This document shows, one piece after another, positions 1 to 9,380 of a stretch of DNA of 44,107 nucleotides. Each line of letters begins with the position of its first letter. Positions within the stretch are counted from its first letter, which is position 1. The stretch covers positions 1 through 44,107 of the forward strand of contig MCFE01000699.1 of assembly GCA_002104905.1 (NCBI GenBank), given 5' to 3'. Source of the stretch: Basidiobolus meristosporus CBS 931.73 (taxonomy: Eukaryota; Basidiobolomycota; Basidiobolomycetes; Basidiobolales; Basidiobolaceae). The position numbers and the translations under genes are program-made. The notes under the pieces are model-generated. The model was not told the DNA's origin. It saw nothing but the letters and a program-made list of their open reading frames with translations, and did no database searches.

Positions 1-1505
1 ACTCATTGATTTAGTAACTGGCGCTATTTCTTATCCCATTGGATCTTGGGGCATTTGATACTGGAAGGATCACTTCTGGGATATTCCTGGGCACTGATTC
101 TGGCTGAACCACATTGGTAGAGTCCTCTGGAGTGAAAAAATTATCATTGTTTTGCTCTGATTCAATCCTGACAATTGGTGGAGTTGATATCAAATTTTTG
201 TCATCATCTGATGTCTTTTTGTGTGAGACTTTTGAATTTTCATTAAGCAACACATCCCTGGGCTTGATTAGCTTCTTTGCTTTGGTATTGTAGAGTCTGT
301 ATGCTTAACTCTCATTGCAGTAGCACAAAATATGCATTTTACACTGTTTGGCTCAAATTTTGACTGATTTCCGGCCAGTTTTTTGGCATATGCTGTACAC
401 CTAAATATTCTTAGATGTACTGCACTTGGTCTGTATCCGTACCATGCTTTGAATGGAGTAGAATCACAAAGCATTCTGTTATAACTTCTATTTTTAAGGT
501 ATACTGTAGTGGTGACTGATTCTGCCCAAAAATCATAGGATAATTTTTGATCATGGATCATAGATCTTGCCATATCAATTATTGATCTGTTAGCACATTC
601 TGCTACTCCATTTTGCTGTGGGGAGTATGGGACAGTAGTCCCTTGCTTTATCCCATGAATTTTGCAGAAGTGGATGAAGAGTTTTGAGGCATATTCTCCA
701 CCATTGTCAGAGTGTATTTTCTTGATTTTTTCACCAGTTTCTCTCTCCACCATGGCTTTAAACTCCCTGAACTTAGACAGAGCTTCTTCTTTTCTCTCCA
801 TGAAGTAGACCCATGTGTATCTTGTATAATCATCAATAAAAGTGGTTAAATGCTTCATCCTGCCTGAGGATAAATTTTGCATAGGTTCACATAGATCTGA
901 GTATATTAGATCTAATTTTTTCTTAGTTTTGATTAGCCCATAGCTCTTGAGCAGTTGTCTGACTTGCTTACCATATATGCAGGCTTCACAGTGCTTCAAA
1001 TTATCTGGGGGATCAATTTTACCCCAGAAATTAGCTGATCTTTGATCATTTTACACAAATAATCAAAATTGATGTGCCCAAATCTCCTGTGCCAAAGCAT
1101 TGGTGTTTCTTCACTTAAGTTACTTATATTGGCTTCAAGATATAATGGAATATAAGGCAACTTGTATAGATTCTGATCTCTGATGCCCAAAGCAATATGG
1201 GCACCATTTTGATCAGTGATCCTGCATCCAGAATTGTCAAAACTGAAACTGAGTCCTTCTGCTGTGGCCTTGCTTACAGAGAGTAGGTTCTTGGCTATTT
1301 CTGGTACATAGAGTACTTCTTTAAAGGTCAGTGTATGGCTTCCTTCACTGCTTCTAAGGTTTACTTGGATAGTTCCTTCTCCCACTGCATCAAGTGTTCT
1401 ATTGTCACCATGAAAACATTCTTGATTGGAATTTTTTGATATTGGGTAAAAAGTTCTTTTTGGTGTGTAAGGTGTTAAGATGCTCCAGTGTCAATATATC
1501 ACATC
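1..1505 (-). pseudogene. CopA-1 protease and integrase, broken
   Basis: Decayed pol segment. Near 1500 the protease site reads YIDTGAS, but the Trp codon just before it is a stop and another stop follows, so the protease is dead. GAG-pre-integrase follows, with a His/Cys zinc-binding module (HRRFGH near 1095, HCEACIYG near 990). The integrase core has all three acidic sites: D in YSDLCEP, D in HSDNGGEY, E in GVAECANRS. A frame change near 1000 splits the zinc module from the core, and another near 330 breaks the core C-terminus. The linker continues to position 11, where a stop ends it. Integrase inserts cDNA in the nucleus; this copy cannot give a full polyprotein. Confidence 0.9.
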
Positions 1506-1513
1506 TGAGAATC

Positions 1514-2356
1514 CTAGTTTCTGGTCATATTTACTGCAGATATGAATAGTCTATCTTCAGTTGTTGCAGCATTTCCATATTCAGGCTTCTTTTGCTGATT
1601 ATCTTTCTTTTTGAGACACCAGTCTGATGTGCGTCCTTTCCTTTTGCAGTATTTACAAAACAGGTTGCTGTTGACTTTGTAGGGTCTTGGGTACCTTCTT
1701 TGTTGGCTATCATTGCTTAATAAAGCATTTTCCTCTTCCTTCTTATTTGTGCTTGATTCTCTTAATTCTTCATCCAGGAGCCATCCATATACGTAATTTA
1801 AGGTCAAATCTTCAGTTCTGGACTCTAGGGCTGATACAAGGCCCTGAAATCTGTCTTTCAGGTTATTCAGGATGGTAACTATCACATCCTCATCAGTAGT
1901 TGGTACGCCCACAGATTCCATCTCAGCTACCAGCAGGGTAATTCTGTTAATTAGATTTTTCTTTTCTTCTCCTGGGAGCATCTTAGTAGTAAAGGGTTTG
2001 TCTCAGATACACTTTGTAGCAGCTGAACATGACTGTTAGGTGTCTTCTAATGCCTTCCAGGCATTCTTTGCTGTTTTTGCTCTTGAGCATTGAATTAGCA
2101 ATTTGTCTTTAACATTAAGGCAAATGCAGTTGAAGGCACTTTGTTCTTTCCTCTGGTACTTTAAGACTTCCTCTCCCACGTTTTTAGGAGGGCATTCTTC
2201 TCCCATGACAATATCCCAAAGGCCTCTTTCTTGTAGCAGCATCTTCATCTTCACCTTCCACACTTGGTAGTTAGATCCATCCAACTTTTTGGCAGAGGGA
2301 AAAATTCCAGTGATAGCAGTAGTAGACATTGCAGAGAGTGACAGCTCAGGGCTCAT
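1514..2356 (-). pseudogene. CopA-1 gag (UBN2-type capsid) with nonsense codon
   Basis: Copia gag, the capsid protein that packages the element RNA. It starts either at an ATG inside the primer-binding site (2356) or, nine codons on, at the ATG of MSTTAITG. The capsid segment includes LDGSNYQVWKVKMKMLL. A stop at 2036-2038 (TAA where CopA-2 has TAC) interrupts it; the frame resumes at 1981 with MLPGEE. The zinc knuckle reads CKYCKRKGRTSDWC, so the usual His of CX2CX4HX4C is Arg. The ORF ends at 1514, where a stop replaces the run into protease seen in CopA-2. Family assignment is firm; function is lost. Confidence 0.9.
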
Positions 2357-2360
2357 AACC
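2345..2360 (-). other. Primer-binding site of CopA-1 (half-tRNA type)
   Basis: Directly after the 5' LTR, the minus strand reads GGTTATGAGCCCTGAG. Its complement matches the anticodon stem-loop of fungal initiator Met tRNA (CAGGGCTCATAACC), not a tRNA 3' end. Drosophila copia primes in this way, with a cleaved half tRNA. Confidence 0.8.
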
Positions 2361-2709
2361 TGTTGTAAGAGTCTTGGAGATATTGGAAGTGATTGGGAGA
2401 ACAAGTAGATTGTGTGGGTTTCACTTAATGATTTTTTGAATGTAAAAGTAGTATTTATACTTTTACCTGGTCTTGGCATTACAAACACATAGAATAGGTT
2501 AAGGAAGGTCCCAAGAACATGTGTGCAAAGTTTGGGGCTGTTTGGACAACTTTGAGAATTTTCATGTTCTAGGTACCTGGTATTTTGGTGAAAATATTCC
2601 AAGTAAATCCCAACAAGGGATTTGCTCAGTGTTCTCTTGGATTTGAAGGTAATGATCTAAGTGACTAAGTTGGGTGAGTATTTAGGTGAAATTACAAATT
2701 TTTACAACA
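2361..2709 (-). repeat. CopA LTR L1, shared between two tandem internal regions
   Basis: 349-bp LTR with ends TGTTGTAA...TTACAACA. On its right is a polypurine tract (minus-strand GAGTGGGAG) belonging to the internal region at 2710-3953. On its left are the primer site and gag of CopA-1. It is therefore at once the 3' LTR of one unit and the 5' LTR of the next. A TATA-like box (minus TATAAATA) lies at 2452-2459. Confidence 0.9.
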
Positions 2710-3953
2710 CTCCCACTCAACTAAATGTTCATACTGACTAGTCCTAATTTTGACTTATATTATTCATACATGTCACTGGCTAATGGCTTGGTGAATATGT
2801 CAGCAAGCATTTCATCAGTAGGACAGTAAGTCAAGATAACTAGGTTATCCCCTATAGCTTCACATATGAAATGATTTCCAATATCTAAGTGCTTAGTTCT
2901 AGCATGAAAAGCTGGATTTCTACCTAATTGTGTACATCCTCAATTATCATGAAATAAAGTAATAGGCACCTTTTGACATAAGCCTCAATCTTTAAAAAGC
3001 TTCCTTAACCACATTGCTTCTTTGGTAGCTTCACAGGCTCCCATATGCTCTGCCCCTGTGGTAGAAAGTGCTATAGTTGGTTGCTTTCTTGAATCCCATG
3101 AAATTGCTCCTTTACAGTAAAGAAAGGTGTATCCTGTGGTGGATCTTCTGTCTGCTAAGTTTTGTCCCCAACCAGCATCAGAGTATCCCACAATATCTTG
3201 TTCTGAATCCATATTGGTGTACCTTCAGCAGATATCAGCAGTTCCTTTTAGGTATCTTAAAACTCACTTAACTGCTGTAATATGATCAGACTAATAGATC
3301 TGATTATGCTGGCTGACAACTGCCACTGGATATGAGATATCTGGACATATTCCAAGCATGCTATGCCTCAGACAGCTGACCATAGACTGATAAGGAAAGT
3401 CAGGGCTTTCAGATGGCACCAAGCTCTCTTGATTTAGCTGAGATTTGATCAAGCTAAGGTTTGTCCCCATTGGGGTAGCTGCCAGCTAACAGTCTTCCAT
3501 TTAATACCTCTTAAGTATATCTTAAATATACTTGAACTGGCTTGGGGCAATAGTCTGAGTACTTCTGTCTATAAAGAACCTTATCCCTAAGTAGTAACTA
3601 GTTCTCTGAGATCAGATATTGTAAACTCTTTAGATAGGCTGGATTTAGTCTCTTCCAATGTTTCTAGGTTATTGGCGGCTTTAGTAAGATCATCTGCATA
3701 TAGATCTAATAGCACTGGATTTGTTCTATCTGGCCTGTAGTATATACTATAGTCAGCATTGCTCCTTTTGAGACTCAAAAATTCCAAATAAGAATCTATC
3801 TGGCAATTCCAGGTTTTTGATATTGTATCGGTCCATATAGAGATTTTTTAAGCTTGCAGTCCAAATGGGGATTATTTTGGTCAGAAAACCCATCAGGCTG
3901 GCTCATGCGCACATCCTGATCAAGTTTTCCACTCAAAAATGCAGCTTTTACAA
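2710..3953 (-). pseudogene. CopA RT-RNase H remnant of a deleted tandem unit
   Basis: 3' part of a copia pol. The RT palm is at 3587-3787 with the catalytic box as YADD (LDLYADDL). RNase H is at 2985-3212 (DAGWGQNLADRRSTTGY and ALSTTGAEHMG, both changed from the family form). Stops and frame changes separate the blocks. At 3953 the RT reading stops in the segment corresponding to KTAFL and joins the interior of an LTR, so gag, PR, IN, half of RT and the primer site are deleted. It ends at the polypurine tract beside L1. Confidence 0.88.
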
Positions 3954-4248
3954 GAGAACAAGTAGATTATGTGGTTTTCACTTGATGATTTATTGAATGT
4001 AAAAGTAGTATTTATACTTTTACCTGGTCTTGGCATTACAAACATGTAGAATAGGTTAAGGAAGGTCCCAAGAACATGTGTGCAAAGTGTGGGGCTGTTT
4101 GGACAACTTTGAGAATTTTCATGTTCTGGGTAAATATTCTAAGTAAATCCCGACAAGGAATTTGGTCAGTATTCTCTAGGATTTGAAGGTGATGATCTAA
4201 GTGACTAAGTTAGGTGAATATTTAGGTGGAATTACAAACTTTAGAACA
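3954..4248 (-). repeat. CopA LTR L2, truncated
   Basis: 295 bp matching LTR L4 (19700-19995) almost base for base; only the terminal TTTAGAACA differs from TTTTACAACA. The first ~37 bp of the LTR are missing. It is followed by TTCTG (4249-4253) and U sequence, the same insertion site as CopA-2. Confidence 0.88.
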
Positions 4249-5502
4249 TTCTGTACAATGCTACCATACCTGTTTATCAAGTGGCATTTCCTTTTTCTAC
4301 CTCCCCTGATACAATTTATATATTCCACTGTAGAATCACCCCTCTTTATCTGCTTACCTACTACTACCTTGGGTATTCCACATATAGTTTGAATCAAAAA
4401 ATACTATGGCCTCCTGCTTACTAACCTCTACAAACGTGCACACCTGGCACAACTGATATACTTCTATCACCTCAACTTTACAGCTTTTTAGTGTGAAACT
4501 TACAAAGTTGCCATATACGTGGTACTACTGGTAACATATACATCTTGCAAACATATGCTTGGTTGTCACCACTTCTGCCATGAATACCTCCTGAATATCC
4601 ACAAAGAACTTCTTGGTATTTAGCCAATATATTCCTTCTCCCCGTGGGACTCTAGTGCCCCTTATAGGTGTGCTCTGGCTCTTGTTTGTATGAATTCCAT
4701 ATTGAATGATGTAGAAGTTGGCTTGTGACCATGAGAAATCTGGCATACCTTGGTAGAGTTTTGCTGATAGAAATTAGTTGCTTGTTGCACCCAATCCAAC
4801 TTTGCTTTACTTAACTGATTACCCACACATTTGGGCTGCTTAGCTTCTTAATGCCTTAGGCATAGGTGTCTCCTTGTGTACATCTGTCCTCAGTATTTTC
4901 CAGTTATTCCTGGCTGTCCTCCATGTGCCAACTCATCTCATCCATGACAGACTTGAAGGTAATATTCTTGATGAGATTGCAATATGGTAGCACCTGCAAC
5001 TTGACTTGTCTTCCTATCTCCCCACACATCTGCTCCATAGGAAACTCCCAAAAGGTGAAGCAAGGCCCAATATTCTCCACACACTGTGCAAGATGGAGTA
5101 GAGAATGGACACAGTAGTGGCAGAGATCTACATGTTCAGTTTTATGTGTGTAGTATGGCTTCTCTAATCCTGTCACAAAGTCCTTGCACTAGAGCTGTAG
5201 ATACATTGGCTGGCATTGGTGATCTACTTCAGGATAAATATTCCTACAATGTCCACATATGACTCCCAGTGCTTCCAATGTACTCTTGGTAGAAATGGCT
5301 TCAGAATGCCACTTAAATAAATACATATGCAGTTCATCCAGTGTTTGCATTTGTATTGCTGCATATGCATATGAATATTGATTGGAGCCTGTGAGAAGTA
5401 CTTAGGGTAGCAGATACTCTGTAATATCTTGCCAATTCTTCCAAATTTCTCCAGTATCTTGAAGGGCTTATTTAGCTTGAAATGCCCCATATACAACTGG
5501 GA
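4249..5502 (-). mobile_element. U3: remnant of a CMC/tnp2-like DNA transposon
   Basis: Copy of the U repeat also found as U1 (13745-28017, split) and U2 (29755-32420). It covers the middle of U, carrying transposase C-terminal coding on the minus strand. It starts at the TTCTG junction with LTR L2 and ends abruptly at an LTR scrap at 5503. From 4423 onward it differs from U1 at roughly one base in five to six by eye; before that it is identical. Confidence 0.7.
4380..5496 (-). pseudogene. U3 transposase C-terminal fragments (tnp2/CMC-like)
   Basis: Three minus-strand blocks read toward the C-terminus. 5496-5224 holds RIGKILQSICYPKYFSQAP and FLPRVHWKHWESYVDIV. 5176-4904 holds HLAQCVENIGPCFTFWEFPME. 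4746-4525 holds KKFFVDIQEVFMAEV. The pattern of a conserved His, then GP, aromatics and FPME resembles the C-terminal region of fungal tnp2/En-Spm (CMC superfamily) transposases. That is recognition by pattern, not a database hit. Frameshifts and stops separate the blocks, and the catalytic N-terminal part is absent here. Confidence 0.55.
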
Positions 5503-5569
5503 CTTAAAGGTAATTATCTAAGTGACTAAGTTAGGTGCTTATCTTGGTGCAATTACAAGCTTTTACAAA
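5503..5569 (-). repeat. CopA LTR scrap
   Basis: About 67 bp match the right end of the CopA LTR (CTAAGTGACTAAGTTAGGTG, then ATTACAAGCTTTTACAA). Both sides are unrelated to a complete element, so this is a relic. Confidence 0.75.
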
Positions 5570-5596
5570 ATAGTGACACAGTCCAACAGTATTTCA

Positions 5597-5683
5597 ATAG
5601 ACCTCAGGAGTAGTGTTAGGAGCCACACTCTTATCTTCAAAGAACTACTGTATGTACCAGAAAGAGCTCCTTGTGAGAATTAA
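5597..5683 (+). pseudogene. Copia protease-region fragment, opposite strand
   Basis: A 29-codon plus-strand reading (LRSSVRSHTLIFKELLYVPE, then a stop at 5681) matches the CopA segment LRSSEGSHTLTFKEVLYVPE between protease and GAG-pre-integrase. It is opposite in strand to the surrounding CopA pieces, so it comes from another copia copy. Only this piece remains between the LTR scrap and the Gyp2-type LTR at 5695. Confidence 0.7.
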
Positions 5684-5694
5684 TTTGGCTCCAC

Positions 5695-6290
5695 TGTGGT
5701 GGTGTATAAGTCCAAGGGAGATATATGTCCAACACTTCTCAAGTGTTATGTGTGTGGGGAGTTCACTGGTTGCAAACACCTCTGGCAGAAGCTTGCTAGG
5801 AATACTTGGGCTCTGTCTCCAATCTAATGTGATTGGGAAGAAAGCCACAAGCGTGTCAAGGGAAAACTATTGAGCTACAATCCCCAACTTAGTTGGTATC
5901 TTAATAGAAGTATGTGCTGGGTTCAGCATCCTTTGAGATGACAATGTACTAAAGATTCCAAAGTCAAACAACTGTAAACTCCACCAGCAGGGACTTGATA
6001 AGAGTGCTGCTGTGATCAATAGTTGCAAAGACAGAAAAGTATCTTTGCCTGTACAAGAACAAACCTGGGAAAGAATCAAATTTAATAAAAGATACCTACT
6101 CTGAGTATTCCTCACAAGTTGTGCCTCCAAGGTCAGTTGGCTGTGAGCACCATTTCCTAGGAATGTCCTGTGGTCTGGGATTAGAAGTTCAGGTAGCAGC
6201 AGGTAGCAGTGATCACCCTAATCAACAAGTCAGTATATTGATAAAAGGGATGATTATTTGTTGTTGAGGGATTGCCTCCCTTATATACTA
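5695..6290 (-). repeat. Old Gyp2-family LTR, 3' portion
   Basis: On the minus strand this aligns with the last ~600 bp of the Gyp2 LTRs (34687-35282), from the TATA-like GTATATAAGGG to the terminal CACCACCACA. It diverges clearly from the two young Gyp2 LTRs. No primer site or internal region follows at 5694. The other part of this LTR is at 13433-13744, on the far side of H1. Confidence 0.85.
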
Positions 6291-6840
6291 GACTTGTTCC
6301 ATTGTACCATGCCAGGGCATGTGGTACAATCCACAGTCTCTAAGAACAATTGGGCCCAATATTATAGCTACCAGTAGGCAGGATTGCTCTAGGACAATTT
6401 TGCACCAGGTGGGACAATCTTGCACACTATGGCACAATCTGACACAATGAGGTTCTCATGGATGAATGCACCAACTTCTAATGTTTACATCATGTGCACA
6501 ATTGGATACCGCTATTATGGTAGGTAAAGTCTGGTATTAGGATATGATTCTTTAATGTAAAAGGAAACAAATGCTTATCATAATGTAAACTAGACTGATG
6601 CTTACCATCTTTGTTACCTTCACTCCAATTGGATGGTATCTCAGCAGCTAATTGGACCAATAGTATCCTGAAGCTATGAGCCCTTGATTGGCTCTTTGAC
6701 CAATACACAAGCTACCTGATTTGCCATCATATATCCCGTTTTGCCCATTGAACAAGCAAATCCCTGATCCTAGTGATTGGACAAGGTGTCATAGCTAGCA
6801 TGCAACCAATCAAATAGATGCAAAACAGATCAGATGGCTG
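6291..6840. other. H1 left subterminal region, no gene
   Basis: 550 bp between the left TIR and GypC. I see no convincing coding frame. It holds short degenerate repeats around GGACAATCTTGCAC, GACAATTTTGCACC and GGCACAATCTGAC near 6385-6445, which could be subterminal transposase-binding repeats. It ends with GGCTG, the GypC target duplication. Confidence 0.5.
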
Positions 6841-7538
6841 TGTTGTATCCAAGAGAAAAGTGTAATAAAACTCTTGAATGAGTTAGCTGAACCTAGGTGA
6901 TAACTAAGTGCAGAATCTTAGAATTTTCAAGGGTAACAGAAATATTAGCAGAAAAGTTCTGGTCCAATATTGGTTTTGTATATAGTTGAGTTGGGCTATA
7001 AAGGCAACAGAGTTGGTTTGCTATACAGGCTAGGCTTGGTGTTCTTGGGAATACTAGATGTGCTAGGCTTGGGTGGAAACTAGAACAGAATTGTGGAATT
7101 CTTAATTTTGCTGAGGCACAATTTTAATTTCATTGAGACACACACTAAACCAAAAGGTTCAGTAAACTTTATTTATACTTTTCTGATTGAGTTGCATTGG
7201 TAAGCACCAAGAGACTGGACTAATTGAAATCTGTTGGGGTGTTGATAGATGCATAGGATAAATGAAAAATTGCATCATTAATTAGCTGATGTCTTGGCAA
7301 CTGCTAGGTGGTTGGATAAATCTCAGATGACTAATCACTTAGAAAGGCTTAGCAGATCAGTTGAGGACATAATGACCACATGAAAATTGATCAGGTGTGA
7401 CCTCTAAAAATTGATCTGAGAAGTGATAAAATAAACCATAACAGGGATTGGCTATGTTTGGGTTAGGGAAAATCAGTTAGGGTACTAGATTATCTAATGG
7501 AGTGAAATTGACCAAGTTCTAAATGTTGATGCACAACA
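6841..7538 (-). repeat. GypC 3' LTR
   Basis: 698 bp, ends TGTTGTATCC and GATGCACAACA. It aligns with the 5' LTR at equal length; by eye about 5% of positions differ, so the insertion is not recent. A TATA-like box (minus TATAAATA) lies at 7170-7177. Confidence 0.92.
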
Positions 7539-7763
7539 TCACTTCCTCCCAGGAGAGGAGTTTTCTGATGCCTTCTGGTTTCCTCTGCAGCTCCAATACT
7601 GATCAATGATGGCAACATCACCAAAGTTGGTGTAAGGCTCCCAGGTGTTATGTTTGGCATCATAACCTTTCCACTTGACTAAATAAAGGCAATTTGGTTC
7701 TTCTCCATCACAGTCAACAGTAGTTTCAGCTTTGTAGGATTCAGAAGTAACTGGGTCTTGAGA
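7539..7763 (-). pseudogene. GypC integrase C-terminal chromodomain fragment
   Basis: About 75 codons on the minus strand with a chromodomain signature: CLYLVKWKGYDAKHNTWEP, then IIDQYW. In chromoviruses this domain lies at the integrase C-terminus and steers insertion to marked chromatin. The rest of integrase is missing; the reading joins a 38-bp LTR scrap at 7764. The stop codon TGA (7539-7541) abuts the LTR, and the preceding codons (PGRK) are the polypurine tract GGGAGGAAG. Chromodomain identity is fairly sure; this fragment has no own start. Confidence 0.85.
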
Positions 7764-7801
7764 TAGAACAAGCCCCAAACTAATCATAATACAACACAAC
7801 A
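7764..7801 (-). repeat. 38-bp scrap of the 1.2-kb LTR family
   Basis: The minus strand reads TGTTGTGTTGTATTATGATT and on to TTGTTCTA, the first 38 bases of the solo LTRs at 8223 and 14257, in opposite orientation to them. It sits exactly where RT, RNase H and integrase are missing from GypC. Confidence 0.85.
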
Positions 7802-8222
7802 GAAGGTGTCTAGACCAATGACTACCTGAGGTCCATCTGGAATGTCAATGACTTCCATCTGATGGATTATAGTTATTGAACCACAGTGTATGCTTATTGG
7901 GTTGGTGATACCAATTCTTGGGGCTGAGAGGTCCTTAGCAGCAAGTATGATTTTTCCGGGTTGCTTTTCTATTGCCAATTTATGTTCTTTGACCACATTA
8001 GGTGATACAATAGAATTGTATGATCCAGTATCCAGTAGTCCTATGTATGATTGGGCATTGAGTTTGAGTGGCACCTCTATAGCTTTTAGCTGCGCAATTG
8101 GTTGCTTCTTTTCTTGAACAGTTGCAATTTTAGCCGGGATTTTCAAAGCAGTTGTGATAATCTTGAACTGTAAGTTCTTCATATGCTTCCTCATACCCTG
8201 TCATATCATTGGTTGAATGATC
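7802..8222 (-). pseudogene. GypC protease region, truncated
   Basis: The minus-strand reading from 8194 contains a retropepsin: active site LLDTGSYNSIVSP and the flap/C-terminal motif QVVIGLDTF. The protease cleaves the Gag-Pol polyprotein in the particle. It ends at IGLDTF, where the 38-bp LTR scrap begins, so RT is cut off. Upstream, the gag frame (interrupted by the solo LTR) continues about 30 codons into this region and stops. The protease frame is shifted by +1 relative to gag, which could be a programmed +1 shift as in Ty3, or decay. Confidence 0.85.
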
Positions 8223-9380
8223 TGTTGTGTTGTATTATGATTAGTGTGAGGCTTGTTCTACAATGTAGAGGCTAATCATCAATATACAACAACTTCCAGT
8301 ATGCTAATACTGAAATAGTTTATTGGGAGTTTGATATACCAATAGAAGATATAACTTTCACTAATTTCCTCAATCTTAGGCTCAAAATATACTGTAGGCA
8401 GTGTTTATCACTTCTACAGCAGTGTTCTGACCTTCTGTTGACTAATGGGCTTATTTACTTTTATAGTAACTTTTCCTGATTTGGAAGTCACTTTCCTTTC
8501 TGAGAAAAATATTTCCTAATAAGGAAATTCTGAACTCCCCTTTAACCTAAAGGGGTGTATTGTAGAAGTCTCTAAAGGGGTCTTTAGACTAAAGGGGTGT
8601 CTTTAGAGTAAAGGGGTTTCTTAAAGGGGTCTCTAAAGGGGTCTTTAGACTAAAGGGGTGTCTAAAGCGGTGTCTTTAGAGTAAAGGGGTTTCTTAGAGG
8701 GGACTTTTCCGACAGAAAAGTGGTAGTTTCTTGTAGAACTTAGATTGAATTCTGGGTAGCTTTGCAGTCTCTTTACTGATGTAGTACTGATCAAAGTCAG
8801 AATACTCAACAGTGCAAGTGATGCAGGGGAAGTCTTATAACCTTTAAACTTGTAACTGTAGTGTGGAGATTCTGGAAAGAGAGGCTCTCCCTTTATTTTT
8901 CAGCTGGGGAAGTCATATATATGAAAATTTTGAAGGATCAAAGTTTTTGGGCAATTGCGCAAGCAATACACGTGATACAAAGCTAAAATTCTGCAGTGGC
9001 GCAGATCGGACATAGGCGCAGCACCTGTAAAAATTTCACGTGACTTGATTGGCTGGTTCAAAAGTTACATGCAATCAAAGTCACCATAGTAATCCTAGCG
9101 ATAAGGCATAGTAGATATAATAATTGGACTCTTTTGGTCATAACTCCTTAAGTACTGCTTCAAATGAGCTGTAATTTGAAGCATGTGTTGGCTACTATGT
9201 GTTCTGTATGATATAGTATTCTTGGGTGGATTGGTAGTCGGGGTCTGGAGCATTTGTTCTTCAAAGTTGGAAATTCTTGATCTTTCTCTTGTGTGTTACG
9301 ATAGCAAAATACAAAATAAAGAAATGAGTGCAATATTGGTTTAGAGATATTGTAGTAATGGAATACTTTCCATTACCACA
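8223..9380. mobile_element. Solo LTR (1.16 kb) inserted in GypC
   Basis: 1158 bp, ends TGTTGTGTTG and CCATTACCACA, flanked by the 4-bp duplication GATC (8219-8222 and 9381-9384). A second copy lies at 14257-15499. There is no coding content. The TG...CA ends, short duplication and length fit a solo LTR of an element whose internal part is not in the window. Minus-strand TATATATGAC followed by AATAAAG (near 8900-8935) suggests minus orientation, weakly. The right end forms a stem, TAATGGAA/TTCCATTA. Confidence 0.75.
8537..8705. repeat. Minisatellite with AAAGGGG core inside the solo LTR
   Basis: About ten near-repeats of CTAAAGGGGT with spacers such as GTCTTTAGA and TTTCTT. It opens with the inverted repeat CCCCTTTA/TAAAGGGG (8537-8555) and contains the palindrome CTTTAGACTAAAG. 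The copy in the second solo LTR is longer (14570-14825). Confidence 0.85.

Larger units (their letters stand above)
1..2360 (-). mobile_element. CopA-1: Ty1/copia retrotransposon internal region, 5' part (gag-PR-IN)
   Basis: Minus-strand copia internal region. It begins at the LTR at 2361-2709 and runs toward position 1, where the window cuts it inside the linker between integrase and reverse transcriptase. The order gag, protease, integrase is the Ty1/copia order. It is very similar to CopA-2 and CopA-3 further right. Several stops and frameshifts make it non-autonomous. The RT, RNase H and far LTR would lie left of the window. Confidence 0.93.

Noticed and set aside
8537-8705. CRISPR-like array
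   Set aside because: Units are short, directly adjoining and degenerate without unique spacers, in a eukaryotic LTR; it is a minisatellite.
8537-8705. Interstitial telomere repeat
   Set aside because: The core is AAAGGGG with irregular spacers, not a regular TTAGGG-type repeat.
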